This document shows positions 24,929-33,979 of a DNA stretch of 35,292 bases, piece by piece. The translations under genes were made by a program, and so were the position numbers. Numbering within the stretch: the stretch's first letter is position 1; each line of letters opens with the position of its first letter. The notes below the pieces were generated by a model. It had not been told where the DNA came from. It did no database searches and worked only from the letters and a program-made list of their open reading frames with translations. Source of the DNA: Paracoccaceae bacterium (GTDB lineage Bacteria; Pseudomonadota; Alphaproteobacteria; Rhodobacterales; Rhodobacteraceae); assembly GCA_007117005.1 (NCBI GenBank), contig SKHK01000143.1:1-35292 (forward strand), given 5' to 3'.

Positions 24929-26242
24929 TCAGCGCTTCATGTTGGTGGTTTCCTGCAGCATCTCGTCCACCGTCTGGATGACCTTTGCATTGGAGGAATA
25001 GGCGCGCTGGGTCTGGATCATGCTGGTCAATTCGGCGGCGACATCGGTGCCGGACCCCTCCAGCGCGTAACCGACGATCTGGCCGGTCGGTCCATCGCCG
25101 GCGTTCCACAGGAACAGGGGGCCGCTGGTGGCAGAAACACGAAAGGCCTGATTGTCTAGGGATTCCAGACCGTTCGGGTTGGGCACATCAACAAGCGGGA
25201 TCTGCGCGATGACGCGGATCAGACCGGAATCATAGGTCGCTCTGACCATGCCGTTGGCATCGACCTCGACCCCGATCAGGGACTGTATGGGGGCCCCGTT
25301 GCGGTTCACCTCGACCGGTTCGAAACTGCTGGCCATCTGCGACAGGGAATCGGTGCTGCCTGGACGCCCGATATCGAAATCGATCTCCTGTCCGTCAACC
25401 TCGATCCGCAGGGTCCCGGTATCCGGGTCATAGGCCCCGCCGGGCGCGCCGGCCGGCTGCGTGACGGAGACGATCCTGCCGGCGTCAGGCATGCTGTCCG
25501 CAAAGGTGATGGTGTATTCGCCGATCACCGTGTCGCCATCATTGGGGTTGGTGATCTGCATGGTCCAGGTGTTCGACACACCGCTTGCGGGCACATCCGG
25601 CTCAAAGCTGACGCCCAGACGCTCTGTCGAACCGACAGGACTGTAATATTCCAGCGACATCGCCCGGGCGCTGCCATCAGAGCCGGCGCGGGTGTCGGTC
25701 GCCGGCAGGTTGATCCGCATCCGCATTTCCGTGGTCGGTTCGGGTACGAATCGGTCGCGGTTGATCTGGATGGGTTGCAGACTGCCCAGCGAATCGCGCG
25801 GCGGCGTGCCGACCGAGCCGTCGCGGCCGGTGGGCCAGCCCAGCAGGACCATCCCCGTCTCATTGCGCAGGATGCCCTGCGCATCCGGGCTGAAGGAGCC
25901 GGTGGTCATCATCATCAGCGGCACATTGCCGCCGCCGCCCAGCGCGGCCTCGGTCGTCACAGGCAGGAAGCCGCGCCCGTTGACCGCCAGATCGGTGGCG
26001 TTGTTCGTGGTGCTCAGCGCGCCGCTTTCGCCGATCATGCGCGTGGTCGTCGCGCGCACCCCGCCGGCCATGTAGCTGCCCTGCCCGCTGCCGGACAGGA
26101 CCATGGAGTGAAACGAGGTATTCAGCCGCCGATAGCCGGCCGTGCCCGAATTGGCGATGTTGTCCGAGATTGCCGAAAGCCGCGTGGCGTTCGCGTTCAG
26201 GCCGCTGATGCTGGCATTGAACGAAGAATAGAGCGTCGACAT
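24929..26242 (-). CDS. flgE: Flagellar hook protein FlgE
   Basis: The 437-residue protein is the hook subunit. It begins STLYSSFNASISGLNANATR, continues with the LSAISDNIANSGTAGYRR rod/hook motif, and has NATDLAVNGRGFLPV, the segment shared by FlgE/FlgF/FlgG. The C terminus DVAAELTSMIQTQRAYSSNAKVIQTVDEML is the conserved coiled-coil part. AAGGGAT at normal distance supports the ATG at 26242 over an upstream in-frame ATG. The middle (about 140-370) is the variable hook domain. It is separated from motB by 151 bases, so a flagellar promoter may lie in between, although none was identified. Confidence 0.94.
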   Translation of the reverse strand: MSTLYSSFNASISGLNANATRLSAISDNIANSGTAGYRRLNTSFHSMVLSGSGQGSYMAGGVRATTTRMIGESGALSTTNNATDLAVNGRGFLPVTTEAALGGGGNVPLMMMTTGSFSPDAQGILRNETGMVLLGWPTGRDGSVGTPPRDSLGSLQPIQINRDRFVPEPTTEMRMRINLPATDTRAGSDGSARAMSLEYYSPVGSTERLGVSFEPDVPASGVSNTWTMQITNPNDGDTVIGEYTITFADSMPDAGRIVSVTQPAGAPGGAYDPDTGTLRIEVDGQEIDFDIGRPGSTDSLSQMASSFEPVEVNRNGAPIQSLIGVEVDANGMVRATYDSGLIRVIAQIPLVDVPNPNGLESLDNQAFRVSATSGPLFLWNAGDGPTGQIVGYALEGSGTDVAAELTSMIQTQRAYSSNAKVIQTVDEMLQETTNMKR

Positions 26243-26393
26243 GCAGATCCCTTTCGTGCCGCTGCTGGAGCTTGCGGCGAGACTTGCATGCACGGTCTTA
26301 ATGCCACCCTAACAGATGCGGATACAGTCATCATTGCCGAGAATGTTTCGGCTTGGCGGGCAGGCTGCAGCGGGTAGCCGCAGCGGCTCCGGC

Positions 26394-27197
26394 TCAGCGC
26401 ATCTGGCGCAGCAGGATCACCTCCAGCCGGTTGTTGCGGCTGGACATCGGGTTGCGTTCCGCTGGTCTGCGGTCGGCATGCCCGGTCACGCGTGCCACCC
26501 GCGCCTCGTCCAGCCCGGCGTCCGACAGCAACTGCCGCATCGCTTGGGCTCGTTCTGTCGACAGGCCCCAGCGCGGGTCGGCGCGCTGCACCAGGCTGTA
26601 GCTGCGGGTATGCCCCTCTATGGCGGCGGGATTGGTGACCACTTCCATCGTGCTGGCCAGCACGCCGGCGATCAGCGACAGGACCGGCCGCGGCGTTGCC
26701 GAATCAGTCTCGAACAGCGGACTGTCGGGCAGGTCGAAGATCTCGATGATCAGCCCCTCATCGGTCACGCGAGTGACGACATGGCGCAGCGCCTCGGCCA
26801 TGACGGCGCTTTCCCCACCCATGCCATGCAAGCGGCGGGCCAGGTCTTCCAGCGCCTCTGCCGGTGGTGCGTCCAGGGTCTCGTTCTCGGTGTCCTCGGT
26901 CATCGGGTGCTGTCCGGGCGAGGTGGCTTCCTGCGCGCTTGCATCCTCGCCCCCAAGCAGCCCCTCGCCACCCGAGGCGATGCGATGCAGGGGGATCGTC
27001 GGATTGAAGTAATCCGCCAGACCCCGCCGTTGTGATTCGGTTGTCGCGCCCAGCAGCCACATCATCAGGAAGAAAGCCATCATCGCGGTTGCGAAATCGG
27101 CAAAGGCAACCTTCCAGGCGCCACCGTGGTGGCCATGCCCGCCGACAACTTTCTTCCGTTTGATGATCACTGGCGCGGCGTTGTTTCGCCGGCTCAT
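26394..27197 (-). CDS. motB: Flagellar motor stator protein MotB
   Basis: The 267-residue protein has one N-terminal membrane helix (FADFATAMMAFFLMMWLLG), where the aspartate is the proton-binding residue of the stator. A C-terminal OmpA-like peptidoglycan-binding domain includes IEGHTRSYS, WGLSTERAQAMRQLL, VTGHADRRP and NNRLEVILL. The basic N-terminal tail (VIIKRKKVVGGHGHHGG) is typical of MotB. MotA, its partner, is not in the window. The frame opens at 27227, but the ATG at 27197 (MSRRNNAAP) matches the family start better. It follows mutL by 68 bases on the same strand. Confidence 0.92.
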   Translation of the reverse strand: MSRRNNAAPVIIKRKKVVGGHGHHGGAWKVAFADFATAMMAFFLMMWLLGATTESQRRGLADYFNPTIPLHRIASGGEGLLGGEDASAQEATSPGQHPMTEDTENETLDAPPAEALEDLARRLHGMGGESAVMAEALRHVVTRVTDEGLIIEIFDLPDSPLFETDSATPRPVLSLIAGVLASTMEVVTNPAAIEGHTRSYSLVQRADPRWGLSTERAQAMRQLLSDAGLDEARVARVTGHADRRPAERNPMSSRNNRLEVILLRQMR

Positions 27198-27265
27198 ACC
27201 ATCACCCGTTCTTTCACCCGTCTTCATGAATAGGCGACAGACGTGAAAGGGGGGTTAAGCCCGGA

Positions 27266-29137
27266 TCAGCGCCGGGCGAAAAGCCGTTCGATATCGGCCA
27301 GCGACAACGCCACCCATGTGGGGCGGCCATGGTTGCACTGCCCGGAATGGGGCGTGGCTTCCATCTGCCGCAGAAGCGCGTTCATCTCCTCGCCGCTCAT
27401 GCGCCGGCCGGAGCGGACAGAGCCGTGGCAGGCCATGCGGCTGAGCAGGGCGTCGATGCGGCTTTCCAGCACGTCACCTGCGGCATTGTCGGCCAGCGCG
27501 TCGGCGATATCACGCAGCAGGGCGGCGGCATCGACCGGGCCCAGCGCGGCGGGAGTCGCGCGCACGGCCAGGGCCTCGCCGCCGAAGGGTTCCACCACCA
27601 GACCCAGCGCGGCCAGGACCTGGGCCTGCCCGGCCAGCAGAGCCGCCTCGCCGGGCCGCAGGGTGACGATTTCGGGGATAAGCAGGGCCTGCGCGGCCAC
27701 GCCATCGCGCGCGCGCTGGGCCTTCAGGCGCTCATAGACCAGCCGCTCATGGGCGGCATGCTGATCCACGATCACCACCCCGTCGCGGGTCTGGGCGATG
27801 ATGTAATTCTCATGCACCTGCGCGCGGGCGGCGCCGAGGGGGGCATCGACCGGGCCGCTTTCGGGCTCGACCCGCGCCGAGGGAGTTTCACCGTCGAAGG
27901 GCTGCGCGCGTTCGGCAAGACCAGGTGCGGGCGCCTGGGCATGCAGCGCATCTGCCAGCGCCGGGGCCGAGGGGCGCGGCGTCGACCAGAAACGGGGGCT
28001 GGCCGGTGCGGGCTGGCCCTTGGCGCTTGCCATGCCCTCGGCGCGGAACGTGCCCAGCGCGGCGTCGGACAGGATGGTGGCGCCGCGATGCCCGGCCTCG
28101 GCCAGGCTATGGCGCAGACCGGAAACGACCAACCCGCGTACCAGCGCGGGGTCCCGAAAGCGCACTTCGGCCTTGGCAGGGTGCACGTTCACATCGACCC
28201 GTTCCGGCGGGCAGTCGATGAACAGCGCCGCCGCCGGGTGACGGTCCCGCGGCATCAGGTCGCCATAGGCCGCGCGCAGGGCGCCCAGCAGCAGCTTGTC
28301 GCGCACCGGGCGGCCGTTGACGAACAGGAACTGCTCCACCGCCGCGCCGCGGGAATAGGCGGGCAGCGCTGCCTGACCGGACAGGCGAATGCCCTCGCGT
28401 TCGGCATCGATCGCGATGGCGTTGGCGGCAAAGTCGCGGCCCAGCAGCCGCGCAAGTCGCGCCTCCAGCGCCTGAAACAGATCGCCCTGTTCCGCGTCCA
28501 GCCGCAGGACCTGGCGTTCCTTTCCACCGGTAACGTCGGTCAGGGTAAAGCCCACATCGGGCGCCGCCATGGCCAGGCGGCGGATGACATCGGCCACCGC
28601 CTTAGCCTCGGCCTGATCCGAGCGCATGAATTTCAGCCGCGCCGGCGTGGCATGAAAGAGATCGCGCAACTCGATCCGCGTGCCGGGGTTCAGTGCGGCC
28701 GGTTCCACGGGGCCAAGCCGCCCGCCATCGACCGTGATTCGCGCACCCTCGGCCCCCGCTGCGCGCGAGGCGACGCTCAACCGCCCCACGGCGCCCAGGC
28801 TGGGCAGCGCCTCGCCCCGGAAGCCGAAGGAATGTATGTTCAAAAGGTCGGTGCCATCGATCTTGGAGGTGGCATGGCGCGACAGCGCCAGCGGCAGATC
28901 GTCAGGCGTCATGCCATGCCCGTCATCGCTGACCCGGATCAGCGTCTTGCCGCCATGGGCATAGGTGATCTCGACCCGCTGCGCACCGGCGTCGAGCGCG
29001 TTTTCGACCAACTCCTTCACGGCAGAGGCCGGGCGCTCGACGACCTCTCCCGCGGCGATGCGGTTCGCCGCAGTGTCATCGAGTTGACGGATGCGCGGTG
29101 GCCGGGTCGGCTCTATCTTGCGGCTGGGGGCGCTCAT
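27266..29137 (-). CDS. mutL: DNA mismatch repair protein MutL
   Basis: The 623-residue protein has an N-terminal GHKL ATPase domain with [24 protein letters not shown] (motif I), DDGHGM, and HATSKI and GFRGEAL. The C-terminal dimerisation domain carries the endonuclease motif [12 protein letters not shown] (DQHAX2EX4E, starting at residue 458), plus ACHGS (ACxxA-like) and CNHGRPT (CPHGRP-like). It therefore should be a nicking MutL, as in most bacteria without MutH, and couples MutS mismatch recognition to strand removal. The linker (about 350-440) is proline- and alanine-rich as usual. It lies between chrR and motB on the minus strand, with 48 and 68 bases to its neighbours. Whether it shares their transcript is unknown. 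Confidence 0.96.
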   Translation of the reverse strand: MSAPSRKIEPTRPPRIRQLDDTAANRIAAGEVVERPASAVKELVENALDAGAQRVEITYAHGGKTLIRVSDDGHGMTPDDLPLALSRHATSKIDGTDLLNIHSFGFRGEALPSLGAVGRLSVASRAAGAEGARITVDGGRLGPVEPAALNPGTRIELRDLFHATPARLKFMRSDQAEAKAVADVIRRLAMAAPDVGFTLTDVTGGKERQVLRLDAEQGDLFQALEARLARLLGRDFAANAIAIDAEREGIRLSGQAALPAYSRGAAVEQFLFVNGRPVRDKLLLGALRAAYGDLMPRDRHPAAALFIDCPPERVDVNVHPAKAEVRFRDPALVRGLVVSGLRHSLAEAGHRGATILSDAALGTFRAEGMASAKGQPAPASPRFWSTPRPSAPALADALHAQAPAPGLAERAQPFDGETPSARVEPESGPVDAPLGAARAQVHENYIIAQTRDGVVIVDQHAAHERLVYERLKAQRARDGVAAQALLIPEIVTLRPGEAALLAGQAQVLAALGLVVEPFGGEALAVRATPAALGPVDAAALLRDIADALADNAAGDVLESRIDALLSRMACHGSVRSGRRMSGEEMNALLRQMEATPHSGQCNHGRPTWVALSLADIERLFARR

Positions 29138-29185
29138 GCCACTACCGATAGCATGCGCGCCCCTGTTTGCCTAGCGGCTCTAACC

Positions 29186-29851
29186 CTAGATACGCAGGAA
29201 CGGCTGCAGCATGCGCGGCAACAGCGTGTTGAATTTCAGTGGGGCATCCGTGGCCGCCAGGCAGATGCAATCCATCCCCTGCTCTGCCACCGGGCTGTGT
29301 TCGTCGGCGGCGGTGGCGATTTCAAGGTCGCCGGGCCCGAAGCGCTCGGATGCGTCGCTGAACGCGCCCTGCAGGACCAGGGTCAGTTCCGTCCCGCGAT
29401 GGCCATGATCCGGGACCGCGGCGCCGGCGGGAATGAACAGCAGGCGCGCGGATGCGGCCTTGTCGGTCGGCAAAATGGCCTGACGCACGCCACCGCCCAC
29501 AGGTTTCCAGCGGATTGCGTCCAGATCGCCGCCGACATAGCGGCTCAGTGGTGCCGGCAGCAGACCGCGGCGCGGTGCCACCTGCGGCCGCGTGCGTTCT
29601 ACGGGCCCAGCGGCGCGGATGCGGGCCATGGTCGCGGCGAGGCTGCTTTCCGGCACGGCCGCATCGCTTTCGCCCAGATCATCCACCGAAGCATCCAGAA
29701 GGGCGCCTCCGACAGCGTCGAAACTGGCCAGCCGGGCGCGACATTCGTCACACATCGAAATATGGCTCGCCACGACCAGATTGAATGCTTCGGGCAGTTG
29801 CCCGGCGCTGTAGCCCATCAGCAGGGCGTCCGAGAGATGATGACGGATCAT
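29186..29851 (-). CDS. chrR: ChrR-family zinc anti-sigma factor (anti-RpoE)
   Basis: The 221-residue protein is a two-domain ChrR-type anti-sigma factor. The N-terminal ZAS domain has H5, H30, C34 and C37, which match the zinc ligands known in R. sphaeroides ChrR (H6, H31, C35, C38) with an offset of one. The C-terminal cupin-like domain has H149, H151, E155 and H185, with the same spacing as the R. sphaeroides ligands H141, H143, E147 and H177. The ZAS domain binds and silences RpoE; the cupin-like domain is needed for the singlet-oxygen response. The frame opens with GTG at 29866, overlapping the rpoE stop, but ATG 29851 with AAGG upstream gives the family N terminus. Confidence 0.94.
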   Translation of the reverse strand: MIRHHLSDALLMGYSAGQLPEAFNLVVASHISMCDECRARLASFDAVGGALLDASVDDLGESDAAVPESSLAATMARIRAAGPVERTRPQVAPRRGLLPAPLSRYVGGDLDAIRWKPVGGGVRQAILPTDKAASARLLFIPAGAAVPDHGHRGTELTLVLQGAFSDASERFGPGDLEIATAADEHSPVAEQGMDCICLAATDAPLKFNTLLPRMLQPFLRI

Positions 29852-29862
29852 CGTCGTTACCT

Positions 29863-30399
29863 TCACGTCATGGACTGGCGCAGTTTTTCCAACGCCAGTC
29901 GTATTCTGGATTTGATCGTGCCCAGGGGCAGACCGGTTACTCTGGCGATTTCCCCGTGGGTCATGTCGCCGAAATAGGCCTTTTCGATCAGTTCCCTTTG
30001 CTTATCGGGGAGGTCTTTCAGCGCCTCTCCCAGAATTCTGCTTTCCTGCTGCAGGCTTACGGCGTCAGCGGGGTCCGCCTCCGGTTCAGGCCCCCAGGGC
30101 AGATCTTCGGGCTCCGGTCTGCGGGAGCGGCGCAGAATGTCGATCCGCCGGTTGCGCGCTATCGTGAAGATCCAGGTCGCCACGCTGGCGCGCGCGGGAT
30201 CGAACATGTGCGCCTTCTGCCAGACCGTTGCCATCACTTCCTGCATGCATTCCTCTGCTACGGCCGGTTCGGTACCTGACTTGATCAGGAACGCCTTAAC
30301 GCGCGGGCCGAAATGGCCGAAAAGATGCGCAAACGCCGCCTCGTCACTGTTCGAAGCGACGAGCAGCATCTCGGCCACCCACTCAGCAGTTCCGTTCAT
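29863..30399 (-). CDS. rpoE: ECF sigma factor RpoE (singlet-oxygen response)
   Basis: The 178-residue protein is an ECF sigma factor. Region 2 (about residues 20-95) includes CMQEVMATVWQKAHMFDP and ATWIFTIARNRRIDILRR, and region 4 (about 125-175) includes LPDKQRELIEKAYFGDMTHG and GLPLGTIKSRIRLALEKLR. Its position before chrR identifies it as the partner of ChrR. The frame stays open to 30525, but the predicted promoter would place transcription start near 30523, so that ATG is unlikely; 30477 and 30399 remain. I chose 30399 because region 2 follows at normal distance. The gene is divergent from the FAD oxidoreductase gene and ends before chrR with overlapping or nearly overlapping reading. 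Confidence 0.92.
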   Translation of the reverse strand: MNGTAEWVAEMLLVASNSDEAAFAHLFGHFGPRVKAFLIKSGTEPAVAEECMQEVMATVWQKAHMFDPARASVATWIFTIARNRRIDILRRSRRPEPEDLPWGPEPEADPADAVSLQQESRILGEALKDLPDKQRELIEKAYFGDMTHGEIARVTGLPLGTIKSRIRLALEKLRQSMT

Positions 30400-30529
30400 T
30401 TCGTCTTTGCCGACAAGTTTGGACACCGACGCCTCCCCGGGCTTGTCCGCCCTGGTGACCGACTCGGACCGGACCATCCCGGCCTGAACGGTGTCTATCG
30501 ACGTTTCGACGATTGTCTGCAACATGGTC

Positions 30530-30559
30530 GGGATACGCCGCCGCCTGAAAGCCGGATCA
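30530..30559 (-). promoter_or_regulatory. Candidate sigma-E (RpoE) autoregulatory promoter
   Basis: On the minus strand TGATCC (window 30554-30559) is followed after 18 bases by TATCCC (30530-30535). TGATCC is the -35 hexamer I recall for RpoE-dependent promoters in R. sphaeroides. Placed upstream of rpoE-chrR it would give autoregulation. The -10 match is weaker, and the call rests on memory of the consensus. Confidence 0.5.
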
Positions 30560-30648
30560 CAAAAATCTCCGAAACATAATCAATACGAAAAGAAATCCGT
30601 GCCGAAGTGCGCGGCGTATACACGTTGAAATGTCCAAGGATATCCTGC

Positions 30649-31944
30649 ATGCCATTCGAACATCGCCCTCTTTCAACGCGCCGCATCGCTGTTATCGGGG
30701 CCGGCATCTCTGGCATGGCGGCAGCCTGGCTGCTGGCACCGGGCGCGCAGGTCACACTGATCGAGGCCGCGGCGCGCCTGGGCGGGCATGCGCGCACGGT
30801 CACTGCCGGAAAGCGCGGTGATCAGCCGGTCGATACCGGCTTCATCGTGTTCAACAACACCAACTATCCGAACCTGACCGCCATGTTCGAGGCGCTGGGC
30901 GTGCCCACCGTGCCGTCGAACATGAGCTTCGGCGCATCCTTCGACAACGGCCGCTGCGAATACAACCTGAATTCCCTTGACCAGATATTTGCCGCGCGGC
31001 GCAACATTGCCGACCCGCGCTTTTTGCGCATGATCCGCGACATCCTGCGCTTCAACGCCCGGGCAGAGGAGGCTGCGACCCCCGGCATGACGATCGGCGA
31101 TCTGGCCGATACCCTGGGCCTGGGCCGCTGGTTCCGCGAGCGTTACATCCAGCCGTTTTCCGGTGCCATCTGGTCCACGCCCAAATCACAGATCATGGAT
31201 TTCCCCGCCCGCGCGATGGTTGATTTCTTCCGCAACCACGCGCTGCTGGGCTATAGCGGCCAGCACCAATGGATGACCGTGCAGGGCGGGTCCGTCGAAT
31301 ACGTGCGCCGGCTGGAGGCTGATCTGCTGGCGCGTGGCGTGGATATCCGCAAGGGGGCACCGGTGCACGGTATCCGCCGGCCCGGACCGGGGGTGGAGGT
31401 CCGGCTGCAAGGGGCGGAATGGGAGGCCTTCGACGAGGTGATCCTGGCCACGCATTCCGATGTGGCGCTATCGCTGCTGGCCGATCCGTCTGGTGACGAG
31501 GCAAAGGCGCTGGGCGCGGTGGGCTATCAGGACAACCATGCCGTCCTGCATGCCGATGCCGGCATCATGCCCAAGCGGCAAAAGGTCTGGGCCAGCTGGA
31601 CCTACACCGAGCACAGCCCGGCCTGCCGGGAAAAGATCAGCCTTTCCTACTGGATGAACTCGCTGCAGCCGATCCCGCACGATGACCTGCATATCGTCAC
31701 GCTGAACCCCACCCGGCCCATCGACGAGCGGCTGATCTACGATACCCACACCTTCCGCCACCCGGTCTATGATCTGGCCGCCTTTGCCGCGCAGGATCGG
31801 ATCCGGGGCTTCAACGGCAGCCGGAACACCTGGTTCTGCGGCGCATGGATGCGCAACGGATTTCACGAGGACGGCTTCGCCTCGGCCGTGGATGTGGTGC
31901 AGGCGATGGAAAGCGATGCCGAACGCATGGGGGCGGTGGCGTGA
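30649..31944 (+). CDS. NAD(P)/FAD-dependent oxidoreductase (amine oxidase-like)
   Basis: The 431-residue protein has an FAD-binding Rossmann motif IAVIGAGISGMAAAWLL near the N terminus (GAGISG at 17-22), an acidic ribose-binding residue in LIEAAARLGGHA, and a C-terminal FCGAWMRNGFHEDGFASA segment that closes the FAD site. It belongs to the flavin-containing amine oxidase/desaturase superfamily. Homologues are found beside DUF1365 proteins and cyclopropane-fatty-acid-synthase-like enzymes, which suggests a lipid substrate; this is inferred. In R. sphaeroides a gene in this position is part of the RpoE regulon. The start at 30649 follows AAGGA; the frame upstream is ignored. Its stop overlaps the next start in GTGA. 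Confidence 0.88.
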   Translation: MPFEHRPLSTRRIAVIGAGISGMAAAWLLAPGAQVTLIEAAARLGGHARTVTAGKRGDQPVDTGFIVFNNTNYPNLTAMFEALGVPTVPSNMSFGASFDNGRCEYNLNSLDQIFAARRNIADPRFLRMIRDILRFNARAEEAATPGMTIGDLADTLGLGRWFRERYIQPFSGAIWSTPKSQIMDFPARAMVDFFRNHALLGYSGQHQWMTVQGGSVEYVRRLEADLLARGVDIRKGAPVHGIRRPGPGVEVRLQGAEWEAFDEVILATHSDVALSLLADPSGDEAKALGAVGYQDNHAVLHADAGIMPKRQKVWASWTYTEHSPACREKISLSYWMNSLQPIPHDDLHIVTLNPTRPIDERLIYDTHTFRHPVYDLAAFAAQDRIRGFNGSRNTWFCGAWMRNGFHEDGFASAVDVVQAMESDAERMGAVA

Positions 31945-32714
31945 GCCATCTGGAACATCTGGCCGGGCGCACCTTTCACGGGCGCAGGGGGGCGGTGGCG
32001 AACCGTTTCACCTATGGCGTGGATTACCTGTTGCTGGATGCCGAGGACACAGGCCTGCAGGCCCCGGCGCTATTTCGCCGCAACCGCCGCTGGCCAGTGT
32101 CGCTGCATGACGTCGATCACGGCGGCGCGCGCGGCGCCGGGCAGGGCGCGGCCTGGGTGCGGCAGGTGCTGGCGCAGGCCGGACTGGACCGCGCCGACGG
32201 GCGCATCCTTCTGCTGGCGCAGCCGCGCGTGCTGGGCCATGTGTTCAACCCGGTCAGCTTCTGGCTCTGCCACGGGCAGGACGGCACGCTGCGTTGTGTG
32301 ATTGCAGAGGTCAACAACACCTTCGGCGACCGTCATTCATACCTGTGCCACCACGACGACCAGCGCCCCATCACCGGGGCCGAGGATCTGACGGCGCGGA
32401 AGATCTTCCATGTCTCGCCCTTCCAGCCGGTTGAGGGGGGCTATCGCTTCCGTTTCGACATCACCCAGCAGAAGATCAATATTCGTATCGATTACGGCCA
32501 TGCCGCCGGCGGCGCCGAGGGCGGGCTGGTGGCTACGCTGACCGGCCCGCGCCGGCCGGCCAGCATGGCAGGATTGATGGGCGCGATGCTGCGCCGGCCC
32601 TTCGGCTCGCGCCGGGTGCTGGCGCTGATCCACTGGCAGGCGCTGAAACTGTGGTGGAAGGGCGCGCGCTACAGCGCCCGGCCCGCGCCGCCCGCGCAAG
32701 AGGTATCCCGGTGA
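31941..32714 (+). CDS. DUF1365 family protein
   Basis: The 257-residue protein matches DUF1365: an N-terminal HLAGRTFHGRRG and RFTYGVDYLLLD segment, QPRVLGHVFNPVSFWLCH in the middle, AEVNNTFGDRHSYL, KIFHVSPFQPVEGGYRFRF, and a C-terminal IHWQALKLWWKG. No catalytic chemistry is established for this family. It is usually found next to a flavin oxidoreductase and a cyclopropane-fatty-acid synthase-like enzyme, so a role in membrane-lipid modification is assumed. The gene starts with GTG at 31941, overlapping the stop of the oxidoreductase gene, and ends overlapping the next start. These overlaps support tight co-expression. Confidence 0.9.
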   Translation: MSHLEHLAGRTFHGRRGAVANRFTYGVDYLLLDAEDTGLQAPALFRRNRRWPVSLHDVDHGGARGAGQGAAWVRQVLAQAGLDRADGRILLLAQPRVLGHVFNPVSFWLCHGQDGTLRCVIAEVNNTFGDRHSYLCHHDDQRPITGAEDLTARKIFHVSPFQPVEGGYRFRFDITQQKINIRIDYGHAAGGAEGGLVATLTGPRRPASMAGLMGAMLRRPFGSRRVLALIHWQALKLWWKGARYSARPAPPAQEVSR

Positions 32715-33979
32715 TCGCCCGTATGGGCCTTGGCGCCTCGGGCCATCCCGGGGCCTGGGCGGCGTTTGCCGCCATGCTGGCCATGGCCGGGCTGCCCATC
32801 TACATCCACGCGCCGAAATTCTACGTCGATGAATACGGCGTGGGGCTGGCGGCGCTGGGTACGGTGCTGTTTGCGCTGCGGCTGATCGATTTCGTGCAGG
32901 ACCCGGCGCTGGGCTGGCTGGCCCATGCCACCCGCCGCTACCGGCAGGCGATGGTGGCCGGTGCCGGTATGTTGATGGCGCTGTCGATGCTGGGGCTTTT
33001 TGCCGTGGAGCCACCCATCGCGCCGCTTGTGTGGTTTGCGCTGACGCTGACCGGCCTGTTCAGTGCCTTCAGCTTTCTGACCATGTGCTTCTACGCCCAA
33101 GGCGTACCAAAGGGCGAGGGCATGGGGGAAAACGGCCATATCCGCCTGGCCGCCTGGCGCGAGACCGGGGCGCTGCTGGGCGTTTGTGCTGCGGCTGCCG
33201 CGCCGACCCTGCTGGCGCTGGGGCCGAACCCGCCGTTCGAGGCCTTTGCGATCCTGTTCGCTGCCTTCGTGCTGGGCACGCTCTGGGTGATGCGCCGGGA
33301 ATGGCTGGCCCCGGCGGCGGGTACAGGCACCACCGCGCTGGCCGATTTCCGCGCCGTGCTGGGCGATGCCATCGCGCGCCGGCTGCTGCTGGTGGCGCTG
33401 CTGAACGCCGCCCCGGTGGCGGTCAGTTCCACGCTGTTCCTGTTCTATGTCGAAAGCCGGCTTGCCGCGCCGGGCTGGGAGGGGCCGCTGTTGCTGCTGT
33501 TCTTCCTCTCCGCCGCCGCCGCCGCCCCGTTCTGGGCCAAGGCGGCCGCGCGCTATGGCGCCCGGCGGGTGCTGATCTCGGCCATGGCGCTGGCCATCGT
33601 CGCCTTTGCCTTTGCCGCGCCGCTGGGGCCGGGCAATGTCTGGCTTTTCGCCGTCATCTGCGTGGCGACCGGCGCCGCGCTGGGCGCTGATCTGACGCTT
33701 CTGTCGGCCATCTTTGCCCGCCGCATGGCGCGGGTGATCCCCGATGCGGCGACCGGCTTCGCGCTTTGGGCCTTCGTGTCCAAGGCGACACTGGCGCTGG
33801 CGGCGATCACCGTGCTGCCCTTCCTGCAGGCGCAGGGTTTCGCCGGACCGGACAGCCCGGAACGCGCGCTGATCTCGCTGGGGCTGGCCTATGCGCTGGT
33901 GCCCTGCGTGCTGAAACTGCTAGCCATCGCCCTGCTGGCCACCACCCCGCTTGAAAAGGAGGCGCCATTACATGCCTGA
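32711..33979 (+). CDS. MFS transporter (glycoside/cation symporter-like)
   Basis: The 422-residue protein has about 12 membrane segments. An aromatic-poor N-terminal helix is followed by KFYVDEYGVGLAALGTVLFALRLIDFVQDPALGWLA, a segment that resembles MelB/GPH-type sodium symporters (conserved D in LIDFVQDP). The substrate is unknown; an operon with lipid-modification genes suggests a lipid or lipid-derived molecule, which is inference. It starts with GTG at 32711, overlapping the DUF1365 stop, and overlaps the next gene by eight bases. A longer upstream frame is present but lies inside the DUF1365 gene. Confidence 0.85.
   Translation: MIARMGLGASGHPGAWAAFAAMLAMAGLPIYIHAPKFYVDEYGVGLAALGTVLFALRLIDFVQDPALGWLAHATRRYRQAMVAGAGMLMALSMLGLFAVEPPIAPLVWFALTLTGLFSAFSFLTMCFYAQGVPKGEGMGENGHIRLAAWRETGALLGVCAAAAAPTLLALGPNPPFEAFAILFAAFVLGTLWVMRREWLAPAAGTGTTALADFRAVLGDAIARRLLLVALLNAAPVAVSSTLFLFYVESRLAAPGWEGPLLLLFFLSAAAAAPFWAKAAARYGARRVLISAMALAIVAFAFAAPLGPGNVWLFAVICVATGAALGADLTLLSAIFARRMARVIPDAATGFALWAFVSKATLALAAITVLPFLQAQGFAGPDSPERALISLGLAYALVPCVLKLLAIALLATTPLEKEAPLHA

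Noticed and set aside
26243-26393. Possible sigma-54 promoter (TGGCAT...GTGCA on the minus strand) before flgE
   Set aside because: The distance between the GG and GC elements is two bases too long for a sigma-54 site.
27329-29977. Open frame of 882 codons opposite mutL and chrR
   Set aside because: It runs across two confidently assigned genes on the other strand and has shadow-like composition.
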